A stretch of 64,000 nt of DNA from Kurthia huakuii LAM0618 (GTDB lineage: Bacteria; Bacillota; Bacilli; Bacillales_A; Planococcaceae), in the NCBI RefSeq assembly GCF_000505545.1, contig NZ_AYTB01000015.1, positions 62,001-126,000 on the forward strand, written 5' to 3'. The notes beneath the pieces are model-generated. The model was not told where the DNA came from. It was given only the letters and a program-made list of their open reading frames with translations, and did no database searches. Numbering within the stretch: position 1 is the stretch's first letter; each line of letters starts with the position of its first letter. Positions 59,082-64,000 of the stretch are shown here, piece after piece. The translations under genes and the position numbers were made by a program.

Positions 59082-61346
59082 ATGGCGGTATTATACGTTT
59101 CACCTTATAAAGATGAAGCTTATCATTCATTATTAGAAGCTTTAGAGCATGCAGAGGACAATGACTGCATAGAAGTTTCAGCGGGGACATACGATGAAGT
59201 ACTCGTCCTACGCAAATCGGTGACAATTCATGGTCATGGCGCGGTGAGTATTGTCGGGGATATCGTTGTAGCTCCTGACATTGCAATTACCATTCAAAAT
59301 GTACAATTTGAGAACGTAATTGAAATGCAAGAAGCGACGGCACACTTTGAAAATTGCCGTTTTGCTAGTAGTTACACAGCACATACAATTATGGCACAGC
59401 AAGCCGAGTTGCACTTTAGTGATTGCCATTTTGAAAGCGCTGCAAAAGACGTGAATAAAGCTTTTTTAAAGCTTTCACAAACAACGGCGACAATCTCAAA
59501 ATGTCAGTTCACTGGCAAGTATTATGCGATTTTTGCAAAAACATGCCAACTTACAATTGAGCATACTTTATTCAAAAATCAGTTAAAAACACAGCTTCAT
59601 GCAGAAGAAAGTCATATTATTAGTTCGCATAATCGCTTTCAACATGCCGTTCAAGCCATTGTTGCCACAACCAAAACAACGCTTAACGTCTCTGCAAGCT
59701 ACTTCTCTGATCATACAACGGGCACACAAATTGAATTGGCGCAATCATCGATAGTATTAACAAATTGTCAACTACAAAAAGCAAAAAAACATGTAACATT
59801 ATTGGATAGTCAAGCAGTCGTTTCGTCATCATTTTTCACACAAACAGCAGACAGTCAAATAGTAGCGTCTCAAAACTCAACATTCCGCGCAACGAATAGT
59901 GAATTAACTCATGGAGAAAGTCATGCCATTTTAGCGCAAGAGAGCGCCATTTATTTAGATAACTGTAAAGTTATGGAGCATAAAGGAAAAGACAAAGCAC
60001 AGCTTCAATTAGACAATTGTCAATTACATATCGACAATACTACCTTTTATCGCGGCAGTCATCGTGCGATTCTTGCAATGCACTCAACGCTGACTATTCA
60101 AAACGCTCATTTTATAACACATCGCAGTGTACAACTAGAAGTAGTTGGTGGACAGTTGACAATAGCAAATGCTGAATTCCAAGCTGAATTAGCGAGCGCG
60201 CTGTTATTAGCTGAGCAAGCAACAGCGACAATTGAAGATTGTGCATTTATCATTGCAGCAAAAAATCATATTACAGTTGCAGCACAATGTGACGTAATGA
60301 TTGCGCGTTGCCGCTTTGATCGCTGTGGCGGGAATGATATTAACGCCAAAAACAGTGCTGTTCACTTACAAGATATTTCAGTAATGGGACACCCATCTGA
60401 TTTTCCATCCATCTTCTTGTCCCAAACACAATTTAAAATTGAAAACTTACAAATTTCAAATGCACGTGCTGTTGCACTCCAAATCAATGACCGTAGTAGC
60501 GGCACGGCTGAAAATTTATCATTCCATAGCAATCAAGATTGTAATATTGATATTTTAAACAGTGAAGCTATTTTGAAAAATATAACACTTTACGACGGCA
60601 CATATGGGATTTATGCGAATAATAGTAAATTAACAATCAATACAATAGAATGTGAAAATCAACAACTCGATGGCATTCGCTGTATTGAAAATGGTCATTT
60701 ATTGCTCAACAAAGGAAAATTTAGTAGTGCAAAACAATATGGACTTGCAAGTGAATATTGTACACTATCACTCGAACATACACAGTTTATTAATAATGGT
60801 AGTGGCATTTATACAAAAGGTGCAACGGTCACATTAAATGATGGTCAATTATCCAACAATAAACAGCATGGTATTTCTGCTGTAAGTAGCTCATTTAATT
60901 TATTAGATGTGTTATTTTCACAAAATACTGCGACACAATTTGAAGCGACGCGCTCAACATTACAATTACAACAAGTTCACTTCAATCGCGGCGGTACGGC
61001 ATTTACATTAACAAATAAAGTAAATGCTACGTTCAATCTTGTAACATGCGTAGATCATCAATACCCAACAATGATTGTAGACCAAAGTACAATCATCGGA
61101 AAAAAATGTTTGATTGCTGGCGGAGCTGATTATGGCGTTCGTGGCAAATCAAGTCAAATTACGTTTACAAACAGTACATTTAAACAACATGAAAAAGATG
61201 AATTTTATTTGGAAGGGAATAGTGAAGCGGTATTAACAGAATGCCAAGTGGCGCCTAAACGTGCTAATGAACGCGGAGCAACCCTATTCGATAATTCAAC
61301 GGTTTCATTAAATGGTTATATGATGTACCGTAAACGCAGTTCGTAA
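59082..61346 (+). CDS. Large right-handed beta-helix repeat protein, cytosolic
   Basis: A 754-residue protein built almost wholly of about thirty coils of 20-24 residues. Each coil carries a strand ending in a pattern such as F(E)NCxF: FENCRF, FSDCHF, ISKCQF, LTNCQL, LDNCKV, IEDCAF, IARCRF. This is the ladder of a right-handed parallel beta-helix (pectate-lyase-like fold). The first 60 residues (YVSPYKDEAYHSLLEALEHAEDNDCIEVSAGTY in parts) are the usual cap of DUF1565-type helices. It has no signal peptide, membrane segment or clear catalytic motif. GGAGG precedes the ATG, and TATAAT (59056-59061) lies upstream. It is monocistronic. The function is unknown. Confidence 0.82.
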   Translation: MAVLYVSPYKDEAYHSLLEALEHAEDNDCIEVSAGTYDEVLVLRKSVTIHGHGAVSIVGDIVVAPDIAITIQNVQFENVIEMQEATAHFENCRFASSYTAHTIMAQQAELHFSDCHFESAAKDVNKAFLKLSQTTATISKCQFTGKYYAIFAKTCQLTIEHTLFKNQLKTQLHAEESHIISSHNRFQHAVQAIVATTKTTLNVSASYFSDHTTGTQIELAQSSIVLTNCQLQKAKKHVTLLDSQAVVSSSFFTQTADSQIVASQNSTFRATNSELTHGESHAILAQESAIYLDNCKVMEHKGKDKAQLQLDNCQLHIDNTTFYRGSHRAILAMHSTLTIQNAHFITHRSVQLEVVGGQLTIANAEFQAELASALLLAEQATATIEDCAFIIAAKNHITVAAQCDVMIARCRFDRCGGNDINAKNSAVHLQDISVMGHPSDFPSIFLSQTQFKIENLQISNARAVALQINDRSSGTAENLSFHSNQDCNIDILNSEAILKNITLYDGTYGIYANNSKLTINTIECENQQLDGIRCIENGHLLLNKGKFSSAKQYGLASEYCTLSLEHTQFINNGSGIYTKGATVTLNDGQLSNNKQHGISAVSSSFNLLDVLFSQNTATQFEATRSTLQLQQVHFNRGGTAFTLTNKVNATFNLVTCVDHQYPTMIVDQSTIIGKKCLIAGGADYGVRGKSSQITFTNSTFKQHEKDEFYLEGNSEAVLTECQVAPKRANERGATLFDNSTVSLNGYMMYRKRSS

Positions 61347-61359
61347 ATCAATAAACTTT

Positions 61360-61371
61360 TTTACATGTAAA
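61360..61371. repeat. TTTACATGTAAA palindrome (recurring motif)
   Basis: A perfect 12-bp palindrome, followed by CA, 13 bases after the beta-helix gene stop: the same sequence and the same distance from the stop as the copy at 47677. Confidence 0.5.
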
Positions 61372-61377
61372 CAAAAT

Positions 61378-61518
61378 AAGATGCTGGGAAATAAGTGTAA
61401 AAACACCATCTCAGATGAGCATTAGAAAAACCGGAATCGCGCTGTGGTGCGATTCTGGTTTTTTGTTGCGAACGCTAAAAAAGAAAATGAAATGTTTTGT
61501 TCCAGCCTCTTCTTTTTT
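61378..61518 (+). repeat. Dispersed ~140-bp repeat, copy B
   Basis: The inverted counterpart of 29419-29558. It shares ATCTCAGATGAGCAT, the central CCGGAAT...TCTGGTTTTTTGT hairpin, GCGAACGCTAAAAAA and the closing CCAGCCTCTT. It sits between the convergent ends of the beta-helix and Nudix genes, where its symmetric hairpin can stop transcription from both sides. Its left terminal repeat is less well preserved than in copy A. Confidence 0.8.
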
Positions 61519-61557
61519 AATCGTATAATCAGCTGAAACAAGTAAATTTGTAAACAT

Positions 61558-62349
61558 TTAAACTTGTTTCGCTTGATACGTGTCCATCGCTACCTTTTCT
61601 ACAAATTGTAAAACGGTTGGTTTTGCTAGTTGTTCGTATGCAATCGCCTCATAAGCTTGCTTCAATTGTTCAAAAGAAAATTGTTGTGGTAATAATTCAA
61701 GTGCAATGGGTGAATAATGAATACGCTCACGTAAGCGCAAAACTGCATAAACAATTGCTTTTGCGTGATCGAATGCTATTCCTTGCTTGTCGAGGATAGT
61801 TAATTCTTCATGCCATTGTTTGCCGACTTGTGTATAGGTGATGGCAAGTTCCGCTGACAATTGTCCTTTTTCAGCATGGCTTAAATGCAGTGTCACTTGT
61901 TGCGTGCCTAACTGCTTTTTCACAAGCGGTAACGTTATTGTAAACAGTGCTACATCTGCTGCATCATCTGCCGCCTTTGCAGTCAATAACGCATCACGCT
62001 CAACTAATGCTAAATAAGACGTACTAATTACACGCATTCGTGGGTCGCGCTCAACATCAGACCAAGTATACAACTGCGTAGCATATACATTTTCAAGACC
62101 TGTTTCTTCACGTAATTCGCGCGCTGCACCTGTGTCTAAATCTTCATCCATATCGACAAAGCCTCCAGGAAATGCCCAACTATTTTTAAAAGGATGTTGC
62201 TTACGCTGTATTAATAGCAACTGTAATTTTTCTTCTTTATTTGCCAAAATAATCATATCTGTTGTCATACTAGGCGTTTCATATTTCCCTTTTTCATGGG
62301 CTTGATACCATTCAATAAATTGTTGTTCCGTCATATTTTCTGTATCCAT
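61558..62349 (-). CDS. Nudix hydrolase with C-terminal NrtR-like winged helix
   Basis: A 263-residue two-part protein. Residues about 35-160: Nudix domain with the full box GGFVDMDEDLD, then REL and REETGL (all Glu ligands present). Residues about 190-260: a winged-helix-like part (FDHAKAIVYAVLRLRERI, then ALELLPQQFSFEQLKQAYEAI) as in NrtR regulators and related ADP-ribose-sensing Nudix proteins. It may be an ADP-ribose/NADH pyrophosphatase, a regulator of NAD metabolism, or both; no NAD genes are near. The start is the ATG at 62349, 6 bases after AAGGTG; the ATG at 62364 overlaps no site. Confidence 0.82.
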   Translation of the reverse strand: MDTENMTEQQFIEWYQAHEKGKYETPSMTTDMIILANKEEKLQLLLIQRKQHPFKNSWAFPGGFVDMDEDLDTGAARELREETGLENVYATQLYTWSDVERDPRMRVISTSYLALVERDALLTAKAADDAADVALFTITLPLVKKQLGTQQVTLHLSHAEKGQLSAELAITYTQVGKQWHEELTILDKQGIAFDHAKAIVYAVLRLRERIHYSPIALELLPQQFSFEQLKQAYEAIAYEQLAKPTVLQFVEKVAMDTYQAKQV

Positions 62350-62423
62350 TTTTATCACCTTCATCGATTATTTTACTACTAAACGGGAATAATATACTAT
62401 CTTATATTTAAGGAGGAATTTTT

Positions 62424-62831
62424 CTGATTACACCTTATTTAATTTTTAATGGCGAAGCAACGGAAGCAATCTCTTTCTATGCAGACGTTTTCCAAAGTAC
62501 CGATACTTCTATTATGACATTTGGTGAAGCTCCTGAAAACCCAGAACATCCCTTACCAGAAAACGCGGAAAATCGAGTTATGCATGGCTACGTAACAGTG
62601 GCTGGCGAAAAAATTATGTTTTCTGATACATTTAATGGTACTCCAACAACAATCGGCAATAATGTCACGCTCGCAGTCATTTCAAATGATGAACAATTTA
62701 TGCGCCAAGCTTTCGCCAAACTTGCTGAAGAGGGCGAAGTCTTTATGGAGTTACAAGAAATGTTCTTCAGCCCACTGTATGGTTCTCTTCGCGATAAATA
62801 TGATATTGAATGGCAATTTAATTATGAATAG
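62424..62831 (+). CDS. PhnB-like VOC protein with a CTG start codon
   Basis: A 135-residue VOC-fold protein of the PhnB/YjdN type: ITPYLIFNGEATEAISFYADVF at the N-terminus in phase, GYVTVAGEKIMFSD mid-protein. AGGAGG (62411-62416) is followed after 7 bases by CTG (62424), exactly where homologues have their initiator Met before ITPY. The next ATG in frame is 30 codons later and would remove the first strand and helix, so CTG is the best start. The substrate is unknown. Confidence 0.78.
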   Translation: MITPYLIFNGEATEAISFYADVFQSTDTSIMTFGEAPENPEHPLPENAENRVMHGYVTVAGEKIMFSDTFNGTPTTIGNNVTLAVISNDEQFMRQAFAKLAEEGEVFMELQEMFFSPLYGSLRDKYDIEWQFNYE

Positions 62832-62848
62832 TTAATCTGATATATAAC

Positions 62849-62880
62849 AGAGTTACATGTTAAATGTAGCTCTTTTTTTA
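62849..62880 (+). terminator. Intrinsic terminator after the PhnB-like gene
   Basis: The stem AGAGTTACAT/ATGTAGCTCT (one mismatch) with a 5-base loop is followed by seven Ts. Confidence 0.85.
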
Positions 62881-62929
62881 TTTTTTTAACTACTTTATAC
62901 AAAAAATCTATTTTTTGTTCTATAACTAC

Positions 62930-62957
62930 TTGATTTTATTTATATCTGTTATATAAT
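62930..62957 (+). promoter_or_regulatory. Promoter of the kinase-fold gene
   Basis: TTGATT (62930-62935) - 16 bp - TATAAT (62952-62957), with AAAGGAG before the ATG at 62996. Confidence 0.65.
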
Positions 62958-62995
62958 AGGATAAATTATAGAACAATTAAAGGAGCTGGTTATCT

Positions 62996-63577
62996 ATGAT
63001 TCAACTATTACACGTAACACCAAAAACAGTAGGAAAATTCATCGGTCTGGGGTCAACACGTAAAGTGGATCGCTTTGACCAGTTTGTCGTAAAGACCTTT
63101 TTACACCCGCTTGGTGAAAAACAAAGTCATTTAGAACAGCAAATGTACGAGCGCCTATATCAAGAAAACTTGCATGCAAACGTGGCACCTATTTTACATA
63201 TGGATGAGAATGTATGTGTACAACCATACTATCGCCCTGTGCCCGCTGACCTTGGCAATTATGCAATTGACTTTGAAACGGACCCTCGTGTCACCGATTC
63301 TTTACGCCAAGCAATTCATTTATTAAAAGATGAAATGGATTGCTATGATATTTTTGACAGCAGCAATTATGCATTAAATAAAGAAGGTAAACTTATGCTT
63401 ATCGACTATGGTATGACCTATGAAATGTATATGACTGAGTGGCTACCGCTAGCACGCCAAGGTATATTACCTCAAATCTCAATGGGACGCTGTGAAAGCT
63501 GTGGCGTTGTAAAAGAGTTACGCCTATATGGTGAAGATGACCCTGACCGTCGTTGCGTTTCTTGTGGCAAAATCTAA
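62996..63577 (+). CDS. Small protein-kinase-fold protein with C-terminal zinc ribbon
   Basis: A 193-residue protein. Residues 1-150 look like a minimal protein-kinase/phosphotransferase fold: FIGLGSTRKVDRF (glycine-rich loop), FVVKTFL (ATP-binding Lys), YDIFDSSNYAL in place of the catalytic loop, and LMLIDYGMT (DFG equivalent, DYG). The last 35 residues hold CESC and CVSC, a zinc ribbon. At this size most of the C-lobe is missing, and the catalytic loop has one residue more than the usual D-x4-N spacing, so activity is uncertain. AAAGGAG precedes the ATG, with its own promoter and terminator. The target is unknown. Confidence 0.68.
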   Translation: MIQLLHVTPKTVGKFIGLGSTRKVDRFDQFVVKTFLHPLGEKQSHLEQQMYERLYQENLHANVAPILHMDENVCVQPYYRPVPADLGNYAIDFETDPRVTDSLRQAIHLLKDEMDCYDIFDSSNYALNKEGKLMLIDYGMTYEMYMTEWLPLARQGILPQISMGRCESCGVVKELRLYGEDDPDRRCVSCGKI

Positions 63578-63641
63578 TTTGCGCTAACTTCGTTGTACCA
63601 GCTCCTTTGTTTAAAAGTAAATTAGTAAAACTGTTTACAAA

Positions 63642-63678
63642 AAATAAATCGCTTATGTAGGCGATTTATTTTTTTTGT
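63642..63678 (+). terminator. Intrinsic terminator after the kinase-fold gene
   Basis: The stem AATAAATCGC/GCGATTTATT with an 8-base loop is followed by eight Ts. Confidence 0.9.
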
Positions 63679-64000
63679 TTGTTTTTTTAATACGCTTGGC
63701 AAGATTGCACATTCCGAAGCGGCGATTTATTTTTGATATGTCTGCTCACGAATCGCTCATCAGAAAATAGCTAGGAGCCCAAGAAGCGTGTTTTGGATAC
63801 AACATAATTGAAAATAAGTGCCAAACAAAGTCTATTTACGCACGAAAAAAAGGGATTTTAGTAAGCATCATGCAAAAAGCTGTCAACGTAAATTTTTATT
63901 TACGATAAAAAAACAAATGCTTGCAATTTTTAAGAAATCATTTTGTGCTGTTTTTGCCCGAAACAGGCCAAAAGCGGTCGATTTTGGCGCTCTGACGGTC
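63679..64000. other. Window end without a recognised gene
   Basis: About 320 bases with no supported gene. A small hairpin CGTAAAT-TTTT-ATTTACG (63887-63904), followed by ATAAAAAAAC, is the only structure seen. The last 60 bases are GC-richer (AAACAGGCCAAAAGCGG) and could be the leader of a feature beyond the window. Confidence 0.4.

Noticed and set aside
1-64000. CRISPR arrays, tRNA or rRNA genes, replication origin
   Set aside because: No regularly spaced direct repeats, no cloverleaf-like segment with a T-loop GTTCGAATC core, no rRNA sequence and no DnaA-box cluster were recognised by eye on either strand.
63679-64000. Gene start at the window end
   Set aside because: No ribosome site with a sustained frame was found in either direction.

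Overview
The window looks like a chromosomal segment of a low-to-medium GC Gram-positive bacterium of the order Bacillales, most probably of the Planococcaceae (Lysinibacillus/Kurthia type). The evidence is strong AGGAGG-type ribosome sites, many ATG-rich starts next to GTG/TTG starts, Bacillus-style intrinsic terminators, a ycsF-ycsG-ycsI/kipI-kipA (5-oxoprolinase) cluster, an mprF gene, an S-layer type SLAP-like protein, and an RsbK/RsbM/RsbY-like stress signalling locus. There is no rRNA, tRNA, CRISPR array or prophage. The genus is inferred, not proven.

Layout. 0-1.6 kb: tail of a MerR-type regulator and its MFS drug-efflux partner, joined by a MerR-type promoter with a 19-bp spacer. 1.6-6.3 kb: 5-oxoproline utilisation (pxpA with an Nramp-like transporter and a DUF1445 protein on the minus strand, pxpB-pxpC divergent on the plus strand). 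6.3-8.0 kb: an AraC regulator under a perfect Fur box, a SLAP-like protein and a small unknown gene. 8.1-15.5 kb: a DUF819 transporter, two EamA exporters, three LysR regulators and a thiolase. 15.7-20.4 kb: a CoA-transferase, a glycine betaine-type BCCT transporter and a lipoprotein. 20.5-25.3 kb: hybrid histidine kinase, CheR-type methyltransferase and response-regulator phosphatase, matching the SigB-controlling RsbK-RsbM-RsbY set of the Bacillus cereus group. 25.5-28.2 kb: cobalamin riboswitch, terminator and metE. 28.2-32.2 kb: a chemoreceptor-like gene broken by one in-frame stop, a dispersed repeat, a MarR-nitroreductase operon, and thioesterase and TPR genes. 32.6-37.4 kb: tandem GGDEF proteins, an aldo/keto reductase and a second nitroreductase. 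37.8-43.6 kb: a 1676-residue pseudokinase/ATPase/TPR/GAF/histidine kinase with its OmpR-type response regulator.

45.4-48.5 kb is a scarred mobile-element site: a frameshifted LysR fragment, a decayed IS605-type element with a broken tnpB, an intact YczE-like membrane protein gene, a beheaded hydrolase gene, and a second isolated copy of the element's left end in inverted orientation. 48.6-57.5 kb holds a CstR-like persulfide sensor, a PAS chemoreceptor, a secreted 5'-nucleotidase, a VOC protein with a stop at codon 2, and a hydrolase-mprF pair. 57.7-63.6 kb holds a FabG-like reductase, a 41-residue peptide gene, a 754-residue cytosolic beta-helix protein, a second copy of the dispersed repeat, a Nudix regulator-like protein, a VOC protein with a CTG start, and a kinase-fold protein with a zinc ribbon.

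The commonest theme is sensing and signalling: more than twenty regulators, sensors or signalling enzymes. The strongest candidates for new biology are the giant pseudokinase sensor with its regulator, the beta-helix protein, the kinase-fold/zinc-ribbon protein, and a recurring TTTACATGTAAA-like palindrome seen mostly between genes in the right-hand third.
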